Shown piece after piece: positions 7,195 to 15,162 of a DNA stretch of 20,896 bases. This DNA comes from Bacillota bacterium (GTDB lineage Bacteria > Eremiobacterota > SpSt-956 > JAKJGF01). The stretch lies in assembly GCA_029555925.1 (NCBI GenBank), contig JAKPQU010000489.1:1-20896 (forward strand). The letters run 5' to 3'. The position numbers and the translations under genes were made by a program. The notes beneath the pieces are model-generated. The model ran no database searches. It saw nothing but the letters and a program-made list of their open reading frames with translations, and was not told where the DNA came from. How positions within the stretch are numbered: position 1 is the stretch's first letter; each line of letters opens with the position of its first letter.

Positions 7195-7299
7195 TATAGT
7201 TACTTTTTAGTGGTCGTGACGCGTGACGGGTTTAATCCCTGCGCATCGCATTACGCATTACGAGGTTATTATTTATGGATACTTATGAAATTAATGTTA
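7195..7299. repeat. Family A element, degenerate copy A4
   Basis: Begins TATAGTTACTTTTTAGTGG, continues CGTGACGCGTGACGGGTTTA, GCATTACGCATTACGAGG and TTATTATTTATGGATACTTA, and ends TGAAATTAATGTTA. It matches A1-A3 across the interior, but both ends have diverged and arm units are lost. Confidence 0.75.
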
Positions 7300-7337
7300 A
7301 ATTACTTACTTATGAGGCCAAATATAGAAGTAAAAAA

Positions 7338-7366
7338 TTGACTTTAGCGGATAAATATTGCATAAT
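7338..7366 (+). promoter_or_regulatory. Probable sigma-70-type promoter for the YkgJ-like gene
   Basis: TTGACT (7338-7343), a 17-bp spacer and CATAAT (7361-7366), each hexamer one mismatch from consensus. Transcription from about 7373 would place the four CGTCACG units (7403-7430) inside the 5' untranslated region. Confidence 0.6.
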
Positions 7367-7402
7367 AATAAGGTTTAAACAATACATCACAGGTAACCCT
7401 CG

Positions 7403-7430
7403 CGTCACGCGTCACGCGTCACGCGTCACG
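7403..7430 (+). repeat. Four CGTCACG heptamers in the YkgJ-like leader
   Basis: Four perfect tandem units in the sense direction, ending 17 nt before ATG and 7 nt before the GGAGG ribosome-binding site (7438-7442). Confidence 0.95.
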
Positions 7431-7447
7431 ACTATACGGAGGTTTCT

Positions 7448-7924
7448 ATGACAGATATAATAAATCATTATGATGAGAGATTACAGGAATTACGTTCTAA
7501 ATTACCGCCTTCTGCCTATGATCTGGGAGTGAATTACTGCACTAACTGCACTTTTTGCTGCTGGGGCAGTCCATGTAAACTGGTTGAAAAAGATATATTT
7601 ATAATTGCAGAACATTTAAAGATTGATCCCTATGAGTTTTTCAGAAAACATCTTACAGTTTATATTGTAAATAACAAATATTATGTAGTTACGCCTATAA
7701 GACATCAACAGAGACAATATGCAGGAAAAGTAATACCTGTGAAATGTTTTTTTGATATGGATAGTACCTGTATATTTTTAGATGAAAAGACAAGAAAATG
7801 CACCATTCATGATATAAAACCTTCAGGCGGCAGAAATGGAGGTTGCTGGAAAGATCCCCCTCCGTCAATTGAGCAGTATTACTGGAAGAGAAAAGATTTG
7901 AAAAAATTTATGGAAAAAAAATAA
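7448..7924 (+). CDS. YkgJ-type cysteine-cluster protein
   Basis: 158 residues, cytoplasmic by sequence. The N-terminal CTNCTFCCWGSPC (C31, C34, C37, C38, C43) and later C100, C108, C118 and C133 match the putative zinc/iron-chelating YkgJ (UPF0153-like) family. The physiological function of this family is not established. The second half normally has a C-x-I-Y-x-x-R-P-x-x-C block; here it reads CTIHDIKPSGGRNGGC, so Arg is Lys and the middle Cys is Gly, with a Cys retained further on. Start: GGAGG five bases before ATG. It is monocistronic by position, with its own promoter-like sequence and a heptamer-containing leader. Some homologues neighbour metalloenzyme genes, which would fit this context, but that is weak. 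Confidence 0.8.
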   Translation: MTDIINHYDERLQELRSKLPPSAYDLGVNYCTNCTFCCWGSPCKLVEKDIFIIAEHLKIDPYEFFRKHLTVYIVNNKYYVVTPIRHQQRQYAGKVIPVKCFFDMDSTCIFLDEKTRKCTIHDIKPSGGRNGGCWKDPPPSIEQYYWKRKDLKKFMEKK

Positions 7925-7940
7925 ATATTTCAGCACCGTG

Positions 7941-8033
7941 ACTATAATTCTGCAATAAAGCCTTTTTTCCGCTGCCCGTCACGCGTTACGCGTCACGAGA
8001 GCATATATGTATTATTCATGCTCTCCTCAGTAA
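7941..8033 (+). repeat. Family C element, copy C3 (left end degenerate)
   Basis: CGTCACGCGTTACGCGTCACG (7977-7997) followed by AGAGCATATATGTATTATTC and ATGCTCTCCTCAGTAAA matches 17480-17537 closely. Upstream (7941-7976) only patchy resemblance to the left arm remains, with a T-run and CCCG before the heptamers. Confidence 0.75.
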
Positions 8034-8130
8034 ATATGAATTTTTTATAAAGGATTTCAATATGGCAGGGAAAAAGACATACTCCTCGTATATATTATAC
8101 ATTGTTCCCTTTATTAATAATTATTCCTTG

Positions 8131-8341
8131 AGTACCGTAACAGGTAAAAGGGTGTCCATAAAAAGTTTCTGACTGGCAGGCTCTGGAGAAGAAAAATTCG
8201 TTTTTTCTATAGTATTAGAAATTAACCAGGGGTTAATTTATTGTCTGTAAAACAAATTATATAAGGCATATTATTTTTCTTTGTAAGAGCCTGTCAGGCA
8301 GAAGCTGATAAAATGGTTACTAATTTATCTGGATCGGTAAT
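8131..8341 (+). repeat. Family B palindromic element, copy B2 (complete)
   Basis: 211 bp from AGTACCGTAACAGGTAAAAG to CTGGATCGGTAAT. The left arm (GACTGGCAGGCTCTGGAGAAG, then AAAAATTCG) is imperfectly complementary to the right arm (TTTTTCTTTGTAAGAGCCTG, then TCAGGCAG). The element can fold on itself over roughly 60 bp per arm around an AT-rich centre (TTAATTTATTGTCTGTAAAA). No ORF is present. It lies between the YkgJ-like gene and the porin operon. Confidence 0.85.
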
Positions 8342-8367
8342 GAGTATGTAATAAAATCCTTCCGGTT

Positions 8368-8499
8368 AAATTGATTGACTGGAAGATCGTTGAATTCCGG
8401 TAACCCGGTGATTCACCTCATCTGAATGGGGGCAGGTTACTGTCAGGTAGCACATAATTTGTTACATGCCACGAAATAATTAAAACAACTATAAGGAGG
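8368..8499 (+). promoter_or_regulatory. Structured leader of the SLH porin gene
   Basis: GTAACC (8400-8405) pairs with GGTTAC (8435-8440), enclosing a GGTG-ATT-CACC hairpin (8407-8417). Upstream, CTTCC...GGAAG can form a further hairpin. The stretch ends at AAGGAGG (8493-8499). I do not recognise a known riboswitch class, and the fold was drawn by eye. Confidence 0.4.
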
Positions 8500-8505
8500 C
8501 AAAAA

Positions 8506-10710
8506 GTGCAAAAGTTTTTTTCTTTAATCAGTGTAATATTATTTTTATCATTATTATCTGTATTACCTGTTCTGGCAGATCCTTTTTCCGATGTTCCTCA
8601 GGGGCACTGGGCATATGATGCAGTGCAGATGCTTGAAGAAAAAGGGCTTGTAGAAGGTTATCCCGATGGTCTTTTCAAAGGTGAAAGACCTATGACCCGT
8701 TATGAAATGGCTATGATTGTAGCAAGAGTTATTGCAAAACTGGAACAGGTTCAGTCTTCTATTCCTGAGATGCCTGATCTATCTGTATATGCAACAAAAA
8801 CCGATCTTGAAGCCATCAATAAATTAATAAAAGAATATGGCAATGAACTGGATGCTCTTGGAGTAAGGGTTACGAATGTAGAAGATACGCTCGGTAAACT
8901 TTCAGGCAGAGTGGAAGGACTGGAAAGAATAAAAGTGAGCGGCACCTTTGAAAGTGTCGGTATTACTGCTGGTGCTTCCCCGGAAAGCGGTAATGTTTCA
9001 GGCCCGGGAACTCCTGACCCGAATTCTCACAATATAAGACCCGGATTTGACAGATATTTAAATCCTATTGGAGAAGCTTTCAAATTAGTCGATGGAAGTG
9101 CTCTTGTATCCAGACTGGATCTTACTGTAACGGCAAAACTTGCCGATAAATTAAAAGGCGGCGGCAATCTTATAGCCTACAGTGCTTTCGGAGATAAGAG
9201 ATTGATTGAATGCTGGGGAGCTATGGTGCCTTATAATTCAACAGGTGTTACCAGTATATGGAATCAGAATTTTCAGGCCAACATGGGTACGCTCTGGGTA
9301 GACAGTGATTTAGAAAACTGGGATTTTACTATTAAATTCGGAGAATATAATCTGAATAAAGTCTCGAAAAATCTTTTTTACGGTCAGAGAAGTATTATTG
9401 GTCTCGGAGGAAGAGATGTTTATCCTCTGGAAGGAATAAATATAACAGGTAAACTCTATAAAACGGTAGACATGGAATTTTTTATGGCCAGAAATTCCAA
9501 TGTTTTCAGAAGGGTAAACGATCACAGCATATATGCCCTTGGCAATCCCTATAATGACGGTGCCGGCTCCATAAGAATGCTTACAAACGGCACTACAGAC
9601 CCTGGCCTTTATGATAACTACATGTACGGTGCATGGTTTGGTTATGATTATGAAAAAGTTTTTCATATAGAAGGTGCATTCCTCAGGATATATGATGACT
9701 ATGCCAATCACCCTGCTCCTTCAACGCTCAGCTACTATCAGGATCCGAGAGAAACCAAGTATTTTGGCTTTAAAGGACATTATAATATAAAGGAAAATAT
9801 TAAGATATACGGTGAATTTGCCGGTACCAGATTTAATATGAATATGAACAATGGTGAAACCCCTACAGGTAAAGGGTATCTCGGTAATATAGGAGCCCAG
9901 GTGAAACTGGATAATTTGCAGTTCTACGGAGAATATGATTATACTGCTCCCAATTATGATCCTTTTTCTTATCATCAGACATGGCTCAGAGCCTATACGG
10001 ATGGTTATCATGCGGGATGGGACTGGAAATACGGCCAGAGATGGGGCAATGCCGTAAGATTTGGGAAATTCAGAGCAAACAGGCAGGGATTTGAAGGTGG
10101 TCTGTCTTATAAGTTTGAAAAGGGAGATGTCTACGGAGATTTCAGCTATTTAAAACAGATAGAACCTACAAGAAATACACTGGATGAAAATAATTTCAAT
10201 ATTGATCCTCTTACAGGATTAAACAGAGCCAATACCTATGGAAATCAGGATTCGATATTCCGTTATGCTTCCGATAGTAAAGGCAGTGAAATATATCTAA
10301 GGGTAGGAGGCAGATATGATGCATGTGAAAAAATTCATATCTGGGGTATGTATGATTATGAGAATTTCCAGAGAGATTATGCTGCAGCAACAGTCGGAAG
10401 GGTGTCAGATAATAAGACTGATTATTCTTACCATTTTGTTAATACAGGTGTTACCTATGATCTTACAGATAATTTTTCCGTTCAGGGAAATCTGGAATAT
10501 TATAAAGCAAAAGGTATAAAAGACAATGGCGGAAATATAGAAGAATCCCAGCTTATACCCGGTGTTTCCACACAGTACAGATTCAGTGATACCACTTCAT
10601 GGATACTGGATTATAAATTTTATTCTGTCAAAGATGACACAAGGCCTGCTGACAATAACTGGGATTATACTGCAAACAGGCTTGTTACAAGACTTGAAGT
10701 GAAATTTTAA
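8506..10710 (+). CDS. SLH-domain outer-membrane porin
   Basis: 734 residues with a GTG start, seven bases after AAGGAGG. A signal peptide (1-24, hydrophobic, ending VLA before DPFSDV) is followed by one SLH domain (about 25-80: FSDVPQGHWAYDAVQMLEEK, VEGYPDGLFKGE, TRYEMAMIVAR). Next is a coiled-coil linker (about 85-145, with LDALGVRVTNVEDTLGKLSG), then a long beta-rich, Tyr/Gly/Asp-rich region ending RLEVKF, with the terminal Phe typical of outer-membrane barrels. In this family the SLH domain binds peptidoglycan-linked polymer and the barrel forms a general or solute-specific channel. It is 15 bp upstream of the OFA transporter, so the two are probably cotranscribed and may move the same solute across both membranes (inference). 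Confidence 0.9.
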   Translation: MQKFFSLISVILFLSLLSVLPVLADPFSDVPQGHWAYDAVQMLEEKGLVEGYPDGLFKGERPMTRYEMAMIVARVIAKLEQVQSSIPEMPDLSVYATKTDLEAINKLIKEYGNELDALGVRVTNVEDTLGKLSGRVEGLERIKVSGTFESVGITAGASPESGNVSGPGTPDPNSHNIRPGFDRYLNPIGEAFKLVDGSALVSRLDLTVTAKLADKLKGGGNLIAYSAFGDKRLIECWGAMVPYNSTGVTSIWNQNFQANMGTLWVDSDLENWDFTIKFGEYNLNKVSKNLFYGQRSIIGLGGRDVYPLEGINITGKLYKTVDMEFFMARNSNVFRRVNDHSIYALGNPYNDGAGSIRMLTNGTTDPGLYDNYMYGAWFGYDYEKVFHIEGAFLRIYDDYANHPAPSTLSYYQDPRETKYFGFKGHYNIKENIKIYGEFAGTRFNMNMNNGETPTGKGYLGNIGAQVKLDNLQFYGEYDYTAPNYDPFSYHQTWLRAYTDGYHAGWDWKYGQRWGNAVRFGKFRANRQGFEGGLSYKFEKGDVYGDFSYLKQIEPTRNTLDENNFNIDPLTGLNRANTYGNQDSIFRYASDSKGSEIYLRVGGRYDACEKIHIWGMYDYENFQRDYAAATVGRVSDNKTDYSYHFVNTGVTYDLTDNFSVQGNLEYYKAKGIKDNGGNIEESQLIPGVSTQYRFSDTTSWILDYKFYSVKDDTRPADNNWDYTANRLVTRLEVKF

Positions 10711-10725
10711 TTTGAGGTTATTATT

Positions 10726-11961
10726 ATGAGTAATGAAAATCTGGAAAGTAAACGCTGGCTTATTGCTATTGCCGGAGTGATTATGCAGGTGTCGCTGGGA
10801 GCTGTTTATGCCTGGTCAGTATTTAAAAAGCCTCTTATGACAAATCATGGTTGGACGGAAACTTCTACACAGGTAACGTTTATGATCTGTATCGGAGTGA
10901 TTGGTCTGGCAGCAGCTTTTGGTGGAACTCTTCTTGATAAGAAAGGCCCGAGATTTGTTGCCACTATCGGTGGTATTCTTTTTGGTATAGGCACCCTGCT
11001 TGCAGGTCTGGCCGATCAGGTGGGTAATATAGCCCTTCTTTATCTAGGTTTTGGTTTTATTGGCGGTCTTGGTAACGGCTTTGGATATGTTACTCCTATT
11101 GCCACATTGATCAGATGGTTTCCTGACAAGAGAGGCATTGTTACAGGACTTGCAGTAATGGGATTTGGTTTTGGAGCATTTTTTATGGGTAAGATTGCTC
11201 CCGGAATGATTAATAGTATGGGAGTTGCAAATACTTTTTATATACTCGGTGCTATTTTCCTTGTTCTTGTGACTGCTTCTGCCCAGTTATTCAAAAATCC
11301 TCCCCAGGGATGGCTTCCTGCAGGCTTTACGCCTGTAGCAGGGAAAAGTGCCACTGCAGCAGATTCTTTTAATTTTGGCGAAGCTATAAAAACACCTCAA
11401 TGGTGGATGCTCTGGGGAATACTTTTCCTGAATGTTACCGCAGGTATCGGATTGTTGTCACAGCTTTCTCCAATGGCACAGGAACTTTATAAAAAGACTA
11501 TAACAGATGAGAAAGCTCTCGCCATCGCAGGCGGAAGCATTGTAGCAATTGCTTCTATTTTTAACGGCCTGGGCAGACTTTTCTGGGCAGGCCTTTCTGA
11601 TTCTATTGGCAGGAAGAATGTTTTTATGATTATGTTTTTAACCCAGGCTGTTCTTTATATTATGCTTCCTCATATCAGTAATGTTATGCTCTTTACAATT
11701 TTTGCCTGTTATCTGCTGTCCTGTTATGGCGGAGGGTTTGCAACTATGCCAGGTTTTGCTGCAGATGCCTTTGGGCCTGCTTATATCGGAAAGGTTTATG
11801 GCATAATGATTACTGCCTGGGGTGTAGCAGGAGTTGTTGGCCCCTTTGTATTTGCCCAGTTTAAAGGTGTAGCACTTTATGTTGCAGCAGGGCTTCTTAT
11901 AGTTGGTTTCCTGGATACTCTTCTTTATAAGAAGCCTGACGCTAAGTACCGTAACAGGTAA
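10726..11961 (+). CDS. OFA-family MFS transporter (oxalate/formate-type)
   Basis: 411 residues and about 12 hydrophobic segments, as in the oxalate/formate antiporter (OFA) family. Family signs: N-terminal RWLIAIAGVIMQVSLGAVYA with W-S-V-F, the YGxVT-type turn (GLGNGFGYVTPIATLIRWFP), DKRGIVTGLAVMGFGFGA between helices 4 and 5, and PQGW in the central loop. The substrate is a small carboxylate in characterised members (oxalate, formate, pyruvate-related); it cannot be fixed here, though the hyp and mobA genes make formate attractive. GAGG precedes ATG. The last residues KYRNR and the stop are supplied by family B element B3, so the natural C-terminus was probably replaced; the transmembrane core ends before it. 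Confidence 0.9.
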   Translation: MSNENLESKRWLIAIAGVIMQVSLGAVYAWSVFKKPLMTNHGWTETSTQVTFMICIGVIGLAAAFGGTLLDKKGPRFVATIGGILFGIGTLLAGLADQVGNIALLYLGFGFIGGLGNGFGYVTPIATLIRWFPDKRGIVTGLAVMGFGFGAFFMGKIAPGMINSMGVANTFYILGAIFLVLVTASAQLFKNPPQGWLPAGFTPVAGKSATAADSFNFGEAIKTPQWWMLWGILFLNVTAGIGLLSQLSPMAQELYKKTITDEKALAIAGGSIVAIASIFNGLGRLFWAGLSDSIGRKNVFMIMFLTQAVLYIMLPHISNVMLFTIFACYLLSCYGGGFATMPGFAADAFGPAYIGKVYGIMITAWGVAGVVGPFVFAQFKGVALYVAAGLLIVGFLDTLLYKKPDAKYRNR

Positions 11962-12153
11962 AATGGTATCCGTAAAAAGCTTTTGCCTGGCGGGCTCTGG
12001 AGAAGAAAAATTAGTTTTTTATATAGAATTAAAAATTAAATAAGGGCTAATTTATTGTCTGTAAAATAAATTAAATATGGCAAATTATTTTTCTTCGTAA
12101 GAGCCTGTCAGGCAGAAGCTGATAAATGGTTACTAATTTACCAGATTAATACT
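11945..12153 (+). repeat. Family B palindromic element, copy B3
   Basis: Begins AGTACCGTAACAGGTAAAAT inside the OFA coding sequence and runs about 209 bp to TTAATACT, a decayed right tip. The arms are complementary as in B2; the centre reads TTAAATAAGGGCTAATTTAT. Lying between convergent OFA and ATPase genes, its hairpin could act as a two-way terminator or mRNA end, though no T-run follows. Confidence 0.85.
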
Positions 12154-12162
12154 TTCTATAAT

Positions 12163-12179
12163 CTTTCAATATTTGAAAG
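12163..12179. repeat. Small perfect hairpin between OFA and ATPase genes
   Basis: CTTTCAA-TAT-TTGAAAG, a seven-pair stem with a three-base loop, in the convergent gap. No T-run follows on either strand, so terminator function is uncertain. Confidence 0.5.
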
Positions 12180-12233
12180 ATACCCAGGCCTGCAAATCTC
12201 CGGGAACCTTTCCCTGCCTTATGCCACGATGTA

Positions 12234-14942
12234 TTATCTAAAAAATTTTTTACATAAAAACTTTGTAAATTCTCCAAAAACTATTACAGTAAAAGCAAAA
12301 GCTATTACTATGAACCATTGAGAAAATTCAAGAGGTTTTGTTTCAAATGCTTTATTAAATAGATGTTCATAAAGAACTATAAAAGTAAGTCCCAGCGACA
12401 GGCCTGTACTTGCTATTAGCCATTTATTGCCTGTAAGGCCTGTATAAAAAATAGATTCTCTGAGAGATTTACAGTTAAAACCATTAAAAAGACGTGATAT
12501 AATCAAAGTAACGAAAAACATTGACCTGGCAAGGCCTTCATCTATACCAGGTAAGGTTCTTGAATAACAATAAACCCCGGTAGTAACTAAAGATATCCAT
12601 GTCCCAAGAGCTCCTATGTAAAAAAGAGAACTTTTATTCAGAATACCTTCTTTCAAATTCCTTGGAGGTCTTTCCATAATTCCATGTTCGGGAGGTTCTA
12701 CGCCAAGAGCAATCGCCACAAGGCCATCCATAATAAAATTAATAAATAATATCTGCACTGCCACAAGAAGAAAATCCCTGAACAAAATAATAGAAATTAT
12801 CATGGCAAATACTGTTCCCATATTACCACTGAGTAAAAAAACCAGATATTTCCGTATATTTTCACATATACTTCTTCCTTCCTCCACAGCAGAAACAATA
12901 GAAGTAAAATTATCATCTGTAAGGATCATATCAGCTGCTTCTTTACTTACATCTGTTCCTGTAATACCCATAGCAACACCGATATCTGCTCTTTTCAGTG
13001 CAGGTACATCATTTACTCCGTCTCCTGTCATAGCAACAACATATCCTTTATTCATAAAAGCGTTTACAATACGAAGTTTATGATAAGGAGAAATTCTGGC
13101 ATAAACCTGTGTATATTCGATATTTTTATTAAATTCTTCGTCTGAAAGTTTATCAAGTTCAGCACCTGTAATTACCCTGTCATTTTTTATAAGTTCCAGT
13201 TCTTTTGCTACAGCAACAGCAGTTAATTTATGATCCCCTGTTATCATTACCGGCTTTATACCTGCTTTTTCACAGATTTTTATTGATTCCCTTACTTCCG
13301 TTCTTGGAGGATCTATCATGCCAGCAAGCCCTGCAAATATCATATTCTTCTGTGAACTTTCAAGAGTATCTTCATCTGAAATCTTTTTGAAGGCAAAAGC
13401 CAGAACTCTCAATGCATCTTCGCCGAATATTCTGCCTGTATTTAAAATTTCTTCTCTATCATTTTCTTCCAACATTACTATTGCACCATTTTTATACATA
13501 AAATTACATCCATTTATAATAATCTCCGGTGCCCCTTTACTATAAGCATATGTCCCGTCAGAAGAATTATGAATTGTTGTCATAAGTTTTGTCTCTGACG
13601 AAAAAGGTATTTCTCTTCTTCGAGGAATTTTTTTTCTTATTTCTTCATAGTTTAAACCTGCTTTCAATGCCATTACAATCAGTGAACCTTCCGTAGGGTC
13701 TCCTATTATCTCCCATTTTTTTTCTTTCTGTTTAAGGAATGCATCATTGCATAAAACTCCAATTTCAAACATTTTTTTCATGTCTGCATCTGGGTTGATC
13801 TTGTTATCGTGTATAAAAAATTCTCCAATCGGATTATAACCTGTTCCACTGACAGTTATTACGTTTCCGCCGGAATAAATTTTCCTCACAGTCATAACAT
13901 TCTGTGTGAGAGTTCCTGTTTTATCACTGCATATTACTGTAGTAGCACCAAGAGTTTCAACAGAAGGAAGGGATCTTATAAGAACTTTTTTCTTTACAAG
14001 TCTCCTTACACCAAGAGCAAGGCTTATAGTAACTACAGCAGGAAGAGCTTCAGGAATAATCGCTACAGCAAGAGCAACTCCCCATATAAACATTTTCTCT
14101 ATATCTTTTCCCGTTATAACACCGCAGACAGCAATAATACCAGCAAGAATCAGAGAAAATATACCAAGATGTGTGCCAAGCTGATCCAGATTATATTGGA
14201 GAGGAGTTTTTCTGGTTCCGTTAGATTGAATAAGACCTGCAATTTTTCCGAATTCTGTTTTCATACCTGTTGCAACTACAACGGCTTTACCTCTTCCATA
14301 ACTGACACCTGTACCGGTATAAATCATATTTTTCCTGTCTCCCAGAAATATATCTTTCCCTGCAACAGGGTCAACACATTTTTCTACAGGAATAGATTCT
14401 CCTGTAAGCGATGATTCATTTACTTTAAGATTTATTACTTCTATAAGCCTTGCATCGGCCGGTATTATATCGCCGTATTTAATCAAGCATATATCTCCTG
14501 GAACCAGCTCTCTTGAAGGGATAACATATTCATGCCCTCTTCTTAACACAGTTGCCTGATTGGGAGCCATTTTTTTTAGTTTTTCAATAGCTTTTCCTGC
14601 CTGATATTCCTGAATAAATCCCAGAAAACCTGCAAGAATTATTATTACAATGATAGTAATTGCCTCTACCAGTTCACCTCTGACACCGGAAATAAGTGCT
14701 GCTACAGCCAGTATAATAATTAAAAAATTTTGAAACTGTTCCAGAAGCAATATAAAGGCAGATTTGGATTTTTTCTCTTCCAGTTCATTTGCTCCAAATT
14801 CCTTGAGACGGCTTTTAGCTTCTTTTGCAGAAAGGCCATTTATACCGGTACCCAATAGATATAAAATATTTTCAACTGTTTCGCAATGCCAGTCATGTAA
14901 TACCTGCTTATTTACGTTTATTTTACTCTTATTATTTGACAT
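12234..14942 (-). CDS. Calcium-type P2A P-type ATPase
   Basis: 902 residues from the preferred start; the frame is open from 14963 (909). An ion-pumping ATPase of the inner membrane. Visible: N-terminal cation-ATPase domain, actuator loop with TGES (NESSLTGESIPVEK), phosphorylation site SDKTGTLTQN (Asp347 counted from 14963), KGAPE nucleotide-binding loop, TGDHKLTA, MTGDGVNDVPALKRADIGVA and about ten membrane segments. Site-II calcium ligands are kept: PEALP in M4 and N-x3-D (INFIMDGL) in M6. In M5 the SERCA site-I Glu is Thr (SGNMGT), suggesting one Ca2+ or Mn2+ per cycle, as in the PMR1/LMCA1 types. The ATG at 14942 has AGGA five bases upstream; the one at 14963 has none and lies on the predicted transcription start. 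Confidence 0.93.
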   Translation of the reverse strand: MSNNKSKINVNKQVLHDWHCETVENILYLLGTGINGLSAKEAKSRLKEFGANELEEKKSKSAFILLLEQFQNFLIIILAVAALISGVRGELVEAITIIVIIILAGFLGFIQEYQAGKAIEKLKKMAPNQATVLRRGHEYVIPSRELVPGDICLIKYGDIIPADARLIEVINLKVNESSLTGESIPVEKCVDPVAGKDIFLGDRKNMIYTGTGVSYGRGKAVVVATGMKTEFGKIAGLIQSNGTRKTPLQYNLDQLGTHLGIFSLILAGIIAVCGVITGKDIEKMFIWGVALAVAIIPEALPAVVTISLALGVRRLVKKKVLIRSLPSVETLGATTVICSDKTGTLTQNVMTVRKIYSGGNVITVSGTGYNPIGEFFIHDNKINPDADMKKMFEIGVLCNDAFLKQKEKKWEIIGDPTEGSLIVMALKAGLNYEEIRKKIPRRREIPFSSETKLMTTIHNSSDGTYAYSKGAPEIIINGCNFMYKNGAIVMLEENDREEILNTGRIFGEDALRVLAFAFKKISDEDTLESSQKNMIFAGLAGMIDPPRTEVRESIKICEKAGIKPVMITGDHKLTAVAVAKELELIKNDRVITGAELDKLSDEEFNKNIEYTQVYARISPYHKLRIVNAFMNKGYVVAMTGDGVNDVPALKRADIGVAMGITGTDVSKEAADMILTDDNFTSIVSAVEEGRSICENIRKYLVFLLSGNMGTVFAMIISIILFRDFLLVAVQILFINFIMDGLVAIALGVEPPEHGIMERPPRNLKEGILNKSSLFYIGALGTWISLVTTGVYCYSRTLPGIDEGLARSMFFVTLIISRLFNGFNCKSLRESIFYTGLTGNKWLIASTGLSLGLTFIVLYEHLFNKAFETKPLEFSQWFIVIAFAFTVIVFGEFTKFLCKKFFR

Positions 14943-14969
14943 TATCCTGTTCCGTTGAGCCATATAATT

Positions 14970-14997
14970 ATTATACTAACTCATCAAAATTAACAAA
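14970..14997 (-). promoter_or_regulatory. Possible promoter of the P-type ATPase gene
   Basis: On the minus strand TTTGTT (14992-14997) and a perfect TATAAT (14970-14975) are 16 bp apart. The -35 is poor. Initiation would fall near 14963, favouring the downstream ATG at 14942 as translation start. Confidence 0.45.
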
Positions 14998-15006
14998 GAA
15001 GCAATT

Positions 15007-15144
15007 TATAGTGTATTTCATAACTTACTAGAATTTAAGTCGTCGTGACGCGTAACTCGTGACGGGTTTAATCCATGCGCATCACGCATTACGCTTTTCG
15101 CATTACGAGGTCATTATTTATGGTTAGTTATGAAACTAACTATA
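15007..15144. repeat. Family A inverted-repeat element, copy A3 (complete)
   Basis: 138 bp with the same ends and core as A2. It has one heptamer less in the left arm and a few point changes (CGTAACTCGTGACGGG, GCTTTTCGCATTACG). It sits between the ATPase promoter region and the 3' end of the FHA-ABC gene; the copy number of the internal heptamer therefore varies between copies. Confidence 0.85.
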
Positions 15145-15162
15145 ATAGCCGAATATTCAACG

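Noticed and set aside
7403..7430. Possible CRISPR-like array (regular repeats)
   Set aside because: Units are 7 bp and directly tandem, with no spacers and no cas genes nearby.
8400..8440. Known riboswitch (c-di-GMP, cobalamin, TPP, Moco) in the porin leader
   Set aside because: The conserved cores of these classes, as I recall them, are not present.
13809..14414. 201-residue plus-strand ORF opposite the P-type ATPase
   Set aside because: Low-complexity Ser/Tyr/Asn/Lys-rich product typical of an antisense frame; the ATPase is intact.
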